This document shows positions 22,836 to 35,055 of a stretch of 64,000 bases of DNA, one piece after another. Every line of letters starts with the position of its first letter. Position 1 is the stretch's first letter. Under the pieces are notes generated by a model. That model did no database searches. It was not told the DNA's origin and was given only the letters and a program-made list of their open reading frames with translations. A program made the position numbers and the translations under genes. This DNA is from Fragum whitleyi (Eukaryota; Mollusca; Bivalvia; Cardiida; Cardiidae): assembly GCA_948146395.1 (NCBI GenBank), contig OX411555.1, positions 38,107,565 through 38,171,564 of the forward strand. Reading direction: 5' to 3'.

Positions 22836-23519
22836 ATTAAATCAACTTTATGTTATATTGAAAAGGATAGGAGGTCACAGTTTCTCAAACCACACCCTTT
22901 CTTGCAGAACTATATAGGTGTATTTTCAAAACAGAGCTCTGACAAAGGCACCGAGTCCATTCCCATGGGTAAATCGAGTATAAGTAAAAAGCAAATGATA
23001 GGAATTTAACCTGATCCCTTCACTGCAATTGTGAAAGAATATGTTTGATTCAACCTTTAAGACAAGCGCTAACTTTGATTTAAAAGGTATATTCTAAACT
23101 TTCTTAATGCATTATTTTAACCTGTTTTATCTTTTTCGAACAAATGGCACAAAAATCTAACAGTAAAAAGTTTATTTCACTGCCCAAAATCTACCAATAG
23201 TGTGGGGTTTAGGGATTCGCTTTGGTTTTTTGTACGCTCGTGCCTGCACTTTGGCTGAGAGATTTGACCCGTGCTCAGATTAAATCAATTCCTCTGGTTT
23301 CAAACAAGAATCTTACTACACAAATTGGTAATAATACCCCTCTTACTCTTTATTACCAGTTTTATTGCTGTGAGAGGTCATAAACTGATTTCTATCTGGC
23401 ATACACCAATGGTCATAATTTTATTGATATCGATACTTAATGCTTGATATTTGTTCTTGAAATAGGGATGGAAAAACCATAGCTCTTAAAAACCAAATCC
23501 ATTACACAAGGGTGTTGAA
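22836..23519. other. Intronic sequence, nothing recognised
   Basis: No repeat or gene supported. Confidence 0.4.
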
Positions 23520-26500
23520 ACAAGAGGGCCGTTGGCCCTGGGTCGCTCACCTGAGAAAAAAGCTTCATTACCTAGGTATGTCCATGCAACCACAGAAAAA
23601 GAGATTTTCACTTATTCAATCAGATAACATTTGAAATAATCCTTCCCTCCCCCCTCTGCTCCTCCCCTGGTCATTATTTATTTAAGCTTTTTTCATAAAA
23701 GGTCTGTGATCAGCTAATCTATGTCAGATATACAGGCTGCGTCTGAGACTTTTAAAGTTTTCTTTAATGAGTTGATCAATCCATGTCAAATATATAGGCT
23801 GTAGGGATTCAAAATTCTCAACAAAGCACTCGCCCTCCCCAAAGATGCTCTGCACCTGGTGAATCTACAGTCATGATTTTAGCTAATTCAATTAACGTCC
23901 ATATGCTGATCATCCATACCAATTTTCAAGTCTATAGGACTCCTGGTTCATTAGAAGAAGTTTAAAGATTTCAAAAATGATCCAAAGTTCTACCCCCTCC
24001 CCAAGACACTCAGCACCTTGTGACCCTACAGTCATGATTTTAGCTATTTTTATTAATGTCAATATATTGATCACCCATGACAATTTTCAAGTAAGGTTCC
24101 TGATCCAGGAGAAGAATAAGGTTAAAGATAACAAAATTGATCCAAAGTACTACCCACTCCCCCCTAATGCATCTGGTGGCCCTACATTCATGATTTTAGC
24201 AATTTTTTTTTAGATCCATATGTTGATCATCCATGCCAATATTGAAGTCTGTATGGCTCCTGGTTCATTAGAAGATGAAGATTAAAGTTACAAAATTTTC
24301 ACAAAAGTACTACCCTCTACCCATGGGTGCTCTGCACCTGGTAGCATTACAGTCATGATTTTACCTATTTTTATTAAGGTCTATGAGCTGATCCTCCATG
24401 CCATTTTTCAAGTCTGTAGGGCTTGTGGTTCCTAAGAAAAAGAAGGTTAAAGATTACAAAATTTTCACAAAAGTACTACCCTCTCCCCCCAAGTGCTCCA
24501 CACCTGGTGAATCTACAGTCATGATTTTAGCTATTTATATTAAGGTCCATATGCTGATCATCCATGCTAATATTCAAATCTGTCAGGCTCCTGGTTCAGA
24601 AGAAGAAGAAGGTTAAAGATTACAAAATTTTCACAAAAGTACTACTCCCTCCCCCCTGGTGCTCTGCACCTGGCAGCCCAACAGATATGATTTTAGCTAT
24701 TTTTATTAAGGTCCATAAGCTGATCATCCACGCCAATAATGAAGTTTGTATGGCTCCCGATTTGGAAGAAGAATAAGCTTAAAGATTACAAAATTTACCC
24801 AAAGTACTACCCCCTCCCCCCTGGTGCTCCGCACCTGGTGGCCCAAAAGATATGATTTTAGCTATTTTAATTAAGGTCTATGAGCTGATCCTCCATGCCG
24901 TTTTTCAAGTCTGTAGGGCTTGTGGTTCAGAAGAAGAAGAAGGTTAAAGATTACAAAATTTTCACAAAAGTACTACTCTCTCCCCCCAAGTGCTCCGCTC
25001 CTGGTGAATCTACAGTCATGATTTTAGCTATTTATATTAAGGTCCATATGCTGATCATCCATGCCAATATTCAAATCTGTCAGGCTCCTGGTTCAGAAGA
25101 AGAAGAAGGTTACATATTACAAAATTTTCACAAAAGTACTACCCCCTCCCCCCTGGTGCTCCGCACCTGGCAGCCCAACAGATATGATTTTAGCTATTTT
25201 TATTAAGGTCCATAAGCTGATCATCCATGCCAATTTTCAAGTCTGTAGGACTCCTGGTTCATTAGAAGAAGTTTAAAGATTTCAAAAATGATCCAAAGTT
25301 CTACCCCCTCCCCAAGACACTCAGCACCTTGTGACCCTACAGTCATGATTTTAGCTATTTTTATTAATGTCAATATATTGATCACCCATGACAATTTTCA
25401 AGTAAGGTTCCTGATCCAGGAGAAGAATAAGGTTAAAGATTTCAAAATTGATCCAAAGTACTACCCACTCCCCCCTAATGCATCTGGTGGCCCTACATTC
25501 ATGATTTTAGCATTTTTTTTTAGATCCATATGTTGATCATCCATGCCAATATTGAAGTCTGTATGGCTCCTGGTTCATTAATAGATGAAGATTAAAGTAA
25601 CAAAATTTTCACAAAAGTACTACCCTCTCCCCATGGGTGCTCTGCACCTGGTAGCATTACAGTCATGATTTTACCTATTTTTATTAAGGTCTATGAGCTG
25701 ATCCTCCATGCCATTTTTCAAGTCTGTAGGGCTTGTGGTTCCGAAGAAAAAGAAGGTTAAAGATTACAAAATTTTCACAAAAGTACTACTCCCTCCCCCC
25801 TGGTGCTCCGCACCTGATGAATCTACAGTCATGATTTTAGCTATTTATATTAAGGTCCATATGCTGATCATCCATGCCAATATTCAAATCTGTCAGGCTC
25901 CTGGTTCAGAAGAAGAAGAAGGTTAAAGATTACAAAATTTTCACAAAAGTACTACTCCCTCCCCCCTGGTGCTCTGCACCTGGCAGCCCAACAGATATGA
26001 TTTTAGCTATTTTTATTAAGGTCTATGAGCTGATCATCCATGCAAATTTTCAAGTCTGTAGGGCTCCCGAGTCGGAAGAAGAATAAGCTTAAAGATTACA
26101 AAATTTACCCAAAGTACTACCCCCTCCCCCCTGGTGCTCCGCACCTGGTGGCCCAAAAGATATGATTTTAGCTATTTTAATTAAGGTCTATGAGCTGATC
26201 CTCAATGCCATTTTTCAAGTCTGTAGGGCTTGTGGTTCAGAAGAAGAAGAAGGTTAAAGATTACAAATTTTTCACAAAAGTACTACCCCGTCCCCCCTGG
26301 TGCTCCGCTCCTTGTGAATCTACAGTCATGATTTTAGCTATTTATATTAAGGTCCATATGCTGATCATCCATGCCAATATTCAAATCTGTCAGGCTCCTG
26401 GTTCAGAAGAAGATGAAGGTTAAAGATTACAAAATTTTCACAAAAGTACTACCCCCTCCCGCCTGGTGCTCCGCACCTGGCAGCCCAACAGATATGATTT

Positions 26501-27015
26501 TAGCTATTTTTATTAAGGTCCATAAGCTGATCATCCATGCCAATTTTCAAGTCTGTAGGGCTCCTGGTTCCGAAGAAGAAGAAGCTTAAAGATTACAAAA
26601 TTTACCCAAAGTACTACCCCCTCCCCCCTGGTGCTCCGCACCTGGTGGCCCAAAAGATATGATTTTAGCTATTTTAATTCAGGTCTATGAACTGATCATC
26701 CATGCCAAGTTTTAAGTCTGTAGGACTACTGGTTCAGAAGAAGAAGAATTTTAAAGATTTTCTTACAAATTCAACTTTTGTTGCCATAGCAACCAGAGTT
26801 TTTCATGGATTTCAATTCTTTTAGCTATTTTTGAAGGGGACCACCTAAGCAACATTTCTGTAAAATTTGGTGTTAATTGGCCCAGTAGTTTAGGAGGAGA
26901 TGTCGTTTAAAGAAATTGTTGACAGACGCCGGACGATGACCGACGACCGACGGACGGATGCGGGACGAAAGGTGATCACAATAGCTCACATGAGCACTTC
27001 GTGCTCAGGTGAGCT
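23520..27015 (+). mobile_element. Pearl-like element PE4 with long tandem core
   Basis: Starts ACAAGAGGGCCGTTGGCCC (hairpin AGGGCC-GTT-GGCCCT), then TCGCTCACCTGAG. Ends GTTGACAGACGCCGG..GACGGACGG, GATCACAATAGCTCACA, stem-loop GAGCAC-TTC-GTGCTC and AGGTGAGCT. Inverted pair CTCACCTGAG/CTCAGGTGAG near the ends. The core (about 23830-26745) has some 17 monomers of about 166 bp. Short ORFs in the array are by-products of the repeat and change frame with each 166-bp unit. Confidence 0.88.
23925..26546 (+). repeat. Higher-order repeat of about 1310 bp inside PE4
   Basis: The block starting near 23925 recurs 1311 bp downstream almost unchanged: the distinctive monomer with CCCCAAGACACTCAGCACC is at 23996 and 25307; the monomer starting CCATTTTTCAAGTCTG at 24400 and 25710. 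Each block spans eight monomers of several subtypes, so eight-monomer sets were duplicated as a unit. Confidence 0.85.
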
Positions 27016-29110
27016 AAAAAGCATATTCTTCTCTTGTCTGTGGTTCAATTTAAAGATGATTTCTACAGTCCAGGATCAAATCTAAACTTTCCAGCAAAAA
27101 GAGAGAAAGATGAATTTTGAGAATAAATTGTTTTTAAAGCAGAAAATGCTGGAACCCAGCATTTTTTCACTAAAAACCATTTTTTATTCAATGCTTAGGA
27201 TTTGCCCTAGTATTACGGAACTATTACAGGTGACCACTACCTATGGAATTCCGTGCTGTGATTAAGAGGAGTTCATTGAATTTTTTCTGTTCATGGGTAA
27301 AGGGTCAAAGTGATAGATCAAAGAGATTTATGAGAAATTCAGATCTGTTATCAGAAAATGTTAAATGCTGAGTTTCCAGGGTGATTTTTGGTGAACGAAA
27401 TTTTCGTTCACCAGTGTTATATACTGTGCATGGAAAATCGTGTAGGATCTTAATAGGTTTTGAATAAAGCAGTACCTCTTTAGATTCAATTTAGTATCTC
27501 TAAAGGCTTCTCTCTACAAAATCACTGGTTGTATCGTTAAATGCATGATAATAGCCTTCTTCATCAAGTGAAGATAATGAAAATTACCCTTTAAAAACAC
27601 AAAAATATCTTGGAATGTCTATACGAGCGAATTTTTGATCGGCGTAAGATTGTCGAGACTTGAGAGCAAAAACAAAGTTTGTGTCTATACACTGTATAGA
27701 CAGATGCTATGTTTTTGATTTAAACCTTCGCTATTGCAACTTGTAGTAATTTGCCGGAAATGTGTGTTTATTGAGGTCGTGAACTTTTGAACTTCTACAC
27801 ACCCCTGATTGACACGTGATGACCTACTACGATTTTACCTGCCTTCTTATGAATGAAGTCTTTGCTTATAAGTTACGAAAGGTCAAGTTTACAAATGAAT
27901 GGAATGTTCCTGCCGTATTTTTCCTATTAAACGCGCCCTAGCGCGATGCAAAACGTCGTGGGGGGCGCTATTATTTCAGACTCTTTTACTTAATTAAAAA
28001 AATACGTATTTTGGTATTTAAAAAATAAAATAAAATGTTAGCTTATGAATTGTAATTCTGTCATTTAAAGTCATCTATCGAAATACGGTCACCCTCGACC
28101 ATTAATTGCAGCTTTCAAAAGCAAGTGATTGTGTTAGCAGAAGCCGAGATTGATATTATTGTTATTATTTGTACAAGGTAGGGAGTTCCAGACGATGCAA
28201 TATTCAATGTTCCGCTACCGATGGACAAAGCGGTCTAATAAATCATTACCTATTCACGTATGAAATAAATAATCCTGCATTAAATCCTAAAATTTCGTGA
28301 TGTGTAAATACACCCGGTACATGAAATGAAAAGGTTTCGTAGTGAAAACACAACACGTCTGGAGCTAGCTGGGTCACCGCGTTTGGGCACCCTTTGAAGT
28401 CCCCAGCCCCTTGCAAGCGGCGACGTCGCTTTTGAAATAATTCACACACGAGATTTTACGGGGGTTTTCCTATTCTAACAGTATGAATTGTGACTAGGAT
28501 TTAATCATTTGACTCGGATATTTTGTATATTTGCAGAACAAGGTGAAATGATTTCAGAAATATTTTCGTAACAAGGAAAGGGGATTTTGTTCGCATGTGA
28601 CTTATGAAGAATAACGAGAAATATTTTTAATTTTGTGTTAAATTTTAACCTGTCGCACTTCGGGAAGATTGCGCGATTTAGGACGCGCTAGTTTTTCAGA
28701 TGTTGAACGATCTTTAAATGACGCAACCAGCCTTATCCTGATAGGAATTTAAGATAGTTAACCCACAATCTATTGAACATTACGTCGTGAAGTAGCAGCT
28801 TTTGAAATTAAATTCGAGACCGGATTTTTTACCACGGACCGTGGACGGTTGGATGTCGTTGATCGTATAGTCAAGGGCCTGGGAATCGTATTTATGGGGG
28901 AGTGCGTTTATTAGGGAGGGCGCGTCTAAATTCTCATTGAAACATAAACACGCACCACTTGACCGTGACCAAATTTAACCCATTGCCAGACAACTTATGT
29001 TCTCAACTACCAAATTTACACCTCTTGCTTAAATCCCGTTTTTATCTTAAAGCTTTTTGTTGCATACTTGTGTAATGTAAATATCTTTGGTTACGGGTAT
29101 TTTGTATCAT
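27016..29110. other. Intronic sequence with one perfect hairpin
   Basis: 27127-27260 carries MITE-Z-like pieces (GAAAATGCTGGAACCCAGCATTTT, GGATTTGCCCTAG). A perfect palindrome GGTGAACGAAA-T-TTTCGTTCACC is at 27390-27412. 27.6-28.9 kb is less AT-rich and has more CpG than its surroundings, but no coding exon could be supported. Confidence 0.4.
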
Positions 29111-29111
29111 A

Positions 29112-29185
29112 TTACCCAAATCCCATTCCCTGTTTTTTTTGTTTGTTTTTTTTTTTTGTTTTTTTTTTTTTTTTTGTTTTTGTTT
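29112..29185 (+). repeat. T-rich low-complexity tract
   Basis: Long T runs broken by single G residues (TTTTTTGTTTGTTTTT). Confidence 0.9.
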
Positions 29186-30379
29186 TGTTTCAAACAAGGC
29201 CGGAAAACAGGGGATATAGCAATCTCGGTACGATTTACTGTTACATGTAATATATGAATGTCGTGAATAGATAAATAAATAAAAGAATCAAATGAACAAA
29301 TATCCCAACACGATAGGCCTAATTTCAAATTTTAACATCGAATGGATTTTTTTTTCAAAGTACTTGACATCGTAACTACAACCGTATAGTAGCCCTTCTA
29401 TGCCTCGGATGGCTCTAGAACTTCCTCAATACAATCATTCATCTATTTGTTTTACCGGAAGTATGTAAAATATTACAAAAAACGAAACTTGGATTGTGAA
29501 TCAATCGCCTGTGGACTGGAGCACCTTTACCTTAACATGGAAATTGGTATTTCTCGCACCAGAACTATAATGAGCATACATCCGTACGTAGCTGCCATCT
29601 TCTACCCTCTTAGGTTTACGATTATCCGCCGTTTGGTAGAAGCAATAGAATTTAAACAACGACTGTATTTGGACAATTCATTAGCTGTACAAAATACCTT
29701 CCTACATAGATTTCATCGAATTGGTTTTTTTTTTTAATTCTTTTTACGCAATGGCATCAGATAGTCATTCTTTCACGAGACTGAATATTACCGAAAGAGA
29801 CCAAAACCCTGTTATTACAATTACGAAACAGCGGTCTTTTAATTCGGAGGATGGGTGGGACCCCATTCAGGTCGTACCAGTGCCATAGCGGATAACGTTT
29901 AAAAGTCAAAATGCAGAAAGACTGCTGTTTAATCTGCTAAAATATGGGTTCCGCATGTGGAAATGGAATTACTTTTCTGACTGCTATTTTTTTGAGTTAG
30001 GAAAAGAATCATTAGTCTAGACACTGTAATTGCCTGTTTTCTTTTCTCTAGGCTTATTGCTCTCTGTCTATCGGTCTGTCTCTGTCTGTCACTCTCTCTA
30101 CCTTTCTTTTCCTCTCTTTCTCTTTCTTTGAATTTAGAATTTTGACGAGACACTTTCCCTTGATTATTTTTACATTTATAATTTCTCTTTTCTCAACGAA
30201 TTCAATATATCACTTTAGAATGCCAACAGATTCGTTCACCATCAGTACTTTCAGTGCTTTGATTTATGGTGAACACATAAAATTGTCATCTTATTTACTA
30301 TGTAGATATTCATCAAAGATAACGGGTTCATCAAGTGACTTTCTTTAGTATCTCAACTTTTTTTCCACTGATCTCTTTT
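29186..30379. other. Intronic sequence with a SINE relic and a microsatellite
   Basis: 29500-29645 is a diverged SINE-R body, minus orientation (GGACTGGAGCACCTTTACC, GGTATTTCTCGCACC, GTTTACGATTATCCGCC). 30056-30130 is a TCTG/TCTC microsatellite. Otherwise nothing recognised. Confidence 0.5.
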
Positions 30380-30656
30380 TTTGTTTGAGTCGAGTTTTGT
30401 GCTGCTCTCAACAATCTTTCAATTATATCGTAGTGGATGGAGAACATAACAATGGGTTCCTGGTATTTCTCACACCAGTACTACCATTACACCCTTTCCT
30501 AGCCTTCAGCTGCTATCCCAAATATAGGTCTACTATTATCAACCCATTGGTGGAAGACAAATAGTCAGAAAGGATGAGTGAGGCCATCTAGAATCGAAAC
30601 TGGGACCTTTTGAATGATAGTCCAGAGTGCTACCACTGGGCTATGACGGCAGCTTC
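30380..30656 (-). mobile_element. SINE-R copy
   Basis: Body plus head: GGATGGAGAACATAACAATGG, CAGCTGCTATCCCAAAT, CAACCCATTGGTGG, GAATCGAAACTGGGACC, CTGGGCTATGACGG. Confidence 0.8.
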
Positions 30657-30670
30657 CATTGATCTAATAC

Positions 30671-30916
30671 TTAACCCTTGTCATGCTGAACACGCAATAT
30701 TCCTGCTTTGGCAGAAGCTATAGACAAACATCAGCCTGCACATATGTGCAGACTGATGTAAGTCTACACCACCTGTTTCTCACTTTCAAACCAGAATTGT
30801 CAATAGATTTAGTTTTTCAAATAAATATTGATCTACAATTGGTACTTTCAATGCTTTTTGCCCTTTGATTTTGATGAAAATTTTAGCCAAAATTTATTCA
30901 GCATGACAAGGGTTAA
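30671..30916. mobile_element. TTAA-A MITE, intact copy (246 bp)
   Basis: TTAACCCTTGTCATGCTG ... CAGCATGACAAGGGTTAA, perfect 18-bp terminal inverted repeats including TTAA. GCACATATGTGC palindrome inside. Confidence 0.9.
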
Positions 30917-31215
30917 TCCTTCTTATTGAGACCTCTAAAGTCTTCTCTATTCAGGACCCCAGAAACCTCTTGATTATAATCATTTCCTTGTATCTCTCAT
31001 GCAATAAATTCAAATTACCCAACTTTTCCATTGATGCCTGTGCAATTTTGTATAATTTATAAATCTAATATCCCAGCTTTTCTCTCCCCTGCAGTCTCTC
31101 ATTTATTTCTTATCCGTCTGCATCAAGAAAACATTTATAAAGGCGGTAGTCTTTGTATATAAATCAAACATATTACTGAAAGGGATTGGAAGCCATGTTT
31201 TGTTGTTGATTTTTT
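30917..31215. other. Intronic sequence, nothing recognised
   Basis: Spacer between two TTAA-A MITEs. Confidence 0.4.
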
Positions 31216-32487
31216 TTAACCATTGTCATGCTGGATAAATTTTGGCTAAAAAATTTTCATCAAAATCAAAGGGCAAAAAGCACTGAAAGTACCAACTGTA
31301 GGTCATTTTTAATTTGAACTAGAAAGCCATGAATGGCTTGAGTCGCTCCACAGGCTTGAAATTCTTGTAAAAGCAAATAAATGTTTTGACTTGATTTTAA
31401 GATATTTGGGGTTCTACTGATGTTGAAAATGATTATCAACATATTGAGAATTGACCTCCACCCATTAAATGTATATTTTTCATCCAATCAAAATAATTTT
31501 TGATACACTGATAAAGGGTCACTCAAGTATCATTCCAGTGAAATTTACTGATATCCAAAAATCAAATTCTGAGAAAATGATTTTCAAAGTTTCCACTATA
31601 AAACATATAGAGAAATGACCTCTGCCCATAAATTGCATATTTTTCATCCAATCAAAATAATTTTTGGTAAATCGATAAAGTGTTACTCAAGGATCATTCA
31701 AATGAAATTTGGTTGATATCCATCAGTTACATTCTGAGAAAATGATTTTCAAAGTTTCCACTATATAACTTAAGAGAAATGACCTCCGCCCATAAAATGC
31801 ATATTTTTCATCCAATCACAGTGATTTTTTGTAGACTGATAAAGGGTTACTCAAGGATCATTCAAGTGAAATTTGGTTGATATCCATCAGTTACATCCTG
31901 AGAAAATGATTTTCAAAGTTTCCACTATATAACATATAGAGAAATGACCTCCGCCCATAAAATGCATATTTTCCATTGGATCATAATGATTTTTTGTAGA
32001 CTGATGAAGGGTCACCCAAGGATTATTCATGTAAAATTTAATTGGTATCCATTGATTAGAATCTGAGAAAACTCACTTTTTACCATATTTGGAAATAAGC
32101 CACGCCCATTAAATCCATGTTTTTCATTGGATCAAAATTTCTTGAACAACTTTGAAAGAGGGTCACCCAAGGATCATTCCAGTGAAGTTTGGTTGAAATC
32201 CATCCAGTAGTTTCTGAGGAGAAGATTTTTAAAGAAAAGTTTACGACCGGACGCACGGACGGACGGACGGACGGACGGATGGACGCACGACGGACACAAC
32301 GCCATGACAATAGCCCCAGTGGCTTTCAGCCAGTGGAGCTAAAAACTAAATCTATCGACAATTCTGGTTTGAAAGTGAGAAACAGGTGGTGTAGGCTAAC
32401 ATCAGACTGCACATATGTGCGGGCTGATGTTTGTCTATAGCTCCTACCAAAGCAGGAATATTCCGGGTTCAGCATGACAAGGGTTAA
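31216..32487. mobile_element. TTAA-A MITE (opposite orientation) split by PE5
   Basis: TTAACCATTGTCATGCTG at the left and CAGCATGACAAGGGTTAA at the right; the halves join perfectly to the family consensus when PE5 is removed (..AATTTGAA / AAACTAAATC..). Confidence 0.85.
31319..32340 (+). mobile_element. Pearl-like element PE5 (CTAGAAAG family), uninterrupted
   Basis: Same ends as PE1. Core of about five 165-bp units; ACGG microsatellite at 32247-32285; end CAGTGGAGCT followed by AAAAA. Gives the empty-site reference for the insertion in PE1, and, with its TTAA-A host, the element's own boundaries to within the A-run. Confidence 0.88.
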
Positions 32488-32499
32488 CAATCGGCTATC

Positions 32500-32620
32500 A
32501 TTTTACCCTTTGAAATATTCCAGCTTTGACAGAGGTTAAGACAAAGATCAGACTGTGCAGTCTGATTTAAGTCTTTTTCTCCCGATTTTCCTGTTCAATC
32601 CAGGAAAGATTAAAAATCAC
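32500..32620. mobile_element. TTAA-A MITE fragment
   Basis: ACCCTTTGAAATATTCCAGC, AAGATCAGACTGTGCAGTCTGA and CCAGGAAAGATTAAAAATC; about half an element, no right terminus. Confidence 0.45.
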
Positions 32621-32933
32621 ATTTTCGATATATAGAGACTCACTTTTGTTTTATAAACTTAAGAAACTGTAATTATATGTTTGCTTGGTGTGTAAACATT
32701 TTCTTATTCTTATTTTTCTTCTCAGATTACAAGAATGATTTCTCAACCAAATTCAAATTGTGACCATTTCCTAAGTTTTTCTCTTTCACAAACCTTTCAA
32801 GAATATTCAAGTTCAAGTTGAAGTTCTTGGTAATCATTTAGAGCCAATTCAAAAATTTACAAAATCAACCTTTTGTGGTAAATTTTCTTAAAATGAATAC
32901 ATGCATAGAATTTGAAGGAAGCTTAATTTTGAA

Positions 32934-33223
32934 CAAGAGCAATCCCTGCGGGTGCCTACGATCGGCTGTCGAGTGCTGGATGGTGGGAAAAAATCTACCG
33001 GTAAGTCGAAAAAGGAGCATAATTTGCACAAAATGCATCTTGAGTTATCCCCCTTGATAGTATAGGTTGCTCTTTTGATGGTGGACATGTGTGCTAAGTT
33101 TCAAGTGAATGCCTTCAGTAGAACCAGAGATATAACAAAATGTCAAAGTTTTCGCACGTCGACGACAACAACGACACGGAGGCTATAGCAATACCTCAGG
33201 TTTTCTCCGAAAACAGCCGAGCT
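32934..33223 (+). mobile_element. Pearl-like element PE6, minimal member (about 290 bp)
   Basis: Starts CAAGAGCAATCCCTGCGGG (5' hairpin CCC-TGC-GGG, extended by GCA/TGC), then GATCGGCTGT; ends with CGTCGACGACAACAACGAC (decayed microsatellite), stem-loop GTTTTC-TCC-GAAAAC and AGCCGAGCT plus A-run. Inverted pair CGGCTGT/ACAGCCG. No tandem core: it shows the minimum set of parts. Confidence 0.75.
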
Positions 33224-33318
33224 AAAAAATAAAGTTATTGCTGCCAATGTTGCAGTCAAAGAATATTTTGCTATTTGTCCAACTCAGATCAGCCAAAGCA
33301 TGCAATCCTCAAAATGAA

Positions 33319-34587
33319 CAAGAGGACCAAGATGGTCCTAGATCGCTCACCTGAGTCTCTTTGACCCCTGGGACATCACATTAATTAGATAGGCAGATGT
33401 CAAAAAGAAGAAATTGCCTAAGATCAATACCATGGAATGTTTTCAGCGAATAGCAAGACAGATATGCCTGTTTGCTTTTTGATTCTATGTAAAAAGGGAT
33501 GCACCTGGCTGGACCCAAAATGAGACCCCAGGGTCTTGATATGACCAAACTTGGAAGAGGTCCATAAGATGATGCTACATACTAAAAATGAAAGCTGTCT
33601 GCCTACTGGTTTCAGAGAAGATGATTTTTGAAGGTTTTCATATTTTCACCCTTTGTGCTCAGATGAGCTGAAAGGGATGCGCCCGGGTGGAGCCCAAATA
33701 TGACCAAAAGGTCTTGATATGAACAAACTTGGTAGGGGCCTACTAGATGATGCTACATACCGAAAATGAAAGCAGTTTGCCCTCTGGTTTCGATTAAAGA
33801 AGATTTTAAAAAAAATTCGCTCTTTGATTCTATGTAAAAAGGGTTGCGCCCGGGTGGAGCCCAAATATAATCCTAGGGTCTTGATATGAACAAACTTGGT
33901 AGAGGTCTACTAGATGATGCTACATACCAAATATGAAAGCTGTCTGCCTTCTGGTTTCATAGAAGAAGATTTTTGAAGATTTTCATATTTTTACCCTTCG
34001 TGCTCATAAGAGATAAAGGGATGCACCCGTGCAAAGCCTAAATATGACCCAAGGGTCTTGATATGAACAAACTTGGTAGAGGCCCACTAGGTGATGCTTC
34101 ATACCAAATATGAAAGCTGTGTGCCATCTGGTTTCAGACAAGAAGATTTTTAAAGATTTTCGCTCTTTGATTCTATGTAAAAAGGGTTGGGCCCGGGCAA
34201 AGCCCAAATATGACCCCAGGGTCTTGATATGAACAAACTTGGTAGAGGTCTACTAGATGATGCTTCATACCAAATATGAAAGCTGTCTGCCTTCTGGTTT
34301 CAGAGAAGAAGATTTTTAAAGATTTTCATATTTTCACCCTTTTTGTTAAGGGTCAAGGGAAAGTTAAGGGTGGATTTCATTCATTTGAACAACTTTGGTA
34401 GAGCTTGACCCAAGGAACATCCCTGCCAAGTTTCATCAAGATTGGCCCACTGGTTTAGGAGGAGAAGATGTTTAAAGAAATTGTGGACGACGCACGACGG
34501 ACGACGGACGACGCACGACTGACGACGGACGACGGACATTCTACGATCACAATAGCTCACCTTGAGCACTTCGTGCTCAGGTGAGCT
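33319..34587 (+). mobile_element. Pearl-like element PE7
   Basis: Starts CAAGAGGACCAAGATGGTCC, TCGCTCACCTGAG; ends in GACGGACGACGGAC repeats, GATCACAATAGCTCACC, GAGCAC-TTC-GTGCTC, AGGTGAGCT. Core of five units (GTCTTGATATGA at 33533, 33711, 33878, 34055, 34221), alternating about 177 and 166 bp. Confidence 0.88.
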
Positions 34588-34913
34588 AAAAATCATTCAA
34601 TCTTTTTTTCTTAATAGTACATTTGCATTCACAACAACAAATTAATTCATAGCTGACAAATAGATCATTTGTGTAAGAAAGGAGACCTCCTATTCATTCT
34701 GCTGAATTCAATTACACTTGTCTATAACAACTCCTAAGGTAGTCAATCTATGAAAGTTCCCAAACCTTTTGGAAGAAATGTTCTTTGACAGTGTCAACCG
34801 AAGTTTCCTAATGATTTCATTGGGAAACCTCGGTTAATATTGTGTAAGATCAGGATTTCCAAAATGTTGATTGTGAAACTATAACATGTCCACTACCTTA
34901 AAATTAATCCTTA
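34588..34913. repeat. Intron with hairpin at 34796-34835
   Basis: ACCGAAGTTTCCTAATGA and TCATTGGGAAACCTCGGT form an imperfect hairpin. Nothing else recognised. Confidence 0.45.
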
Positions 34914-35055
34914 TTATGCTAAAGAGCCAATCTGTAAGGCATTTCACCCAGCCTGACATAAGTTTTTCCAACAATAAATATACAGTATAAAGTAAGAAGT
35001 ATAGGCTAAAATCAGGCTGCATCACAATTCAGGCTGATCTTTGTCTTTACATTCT

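Noticed and set aside
23977..26589. Series of plus-strand ORFs of 70-103 codons (MPFFKSVGLV.., MIQSSTPSP..)
   Set aside because: They are translations of 166-bp tandem monomers; the unit is not a multiple of three, the frame shifts each unit, and no start or splice context is consistent.
23830..26745. Regular repeats that might be mistaken for a CRISPR array
   Set aside because: Units are 166 bp with no short repeat/unique spacer alternation, and the DNA is eukaryotic.
28246..28449. Minus-strand ORF (67 codons) ending near a GTAATG that might be a donor
   Set aside because: The region is somewhat CpG-richer and unique, but there is no convincing acceptor, motif or family; kept only as a possibility.
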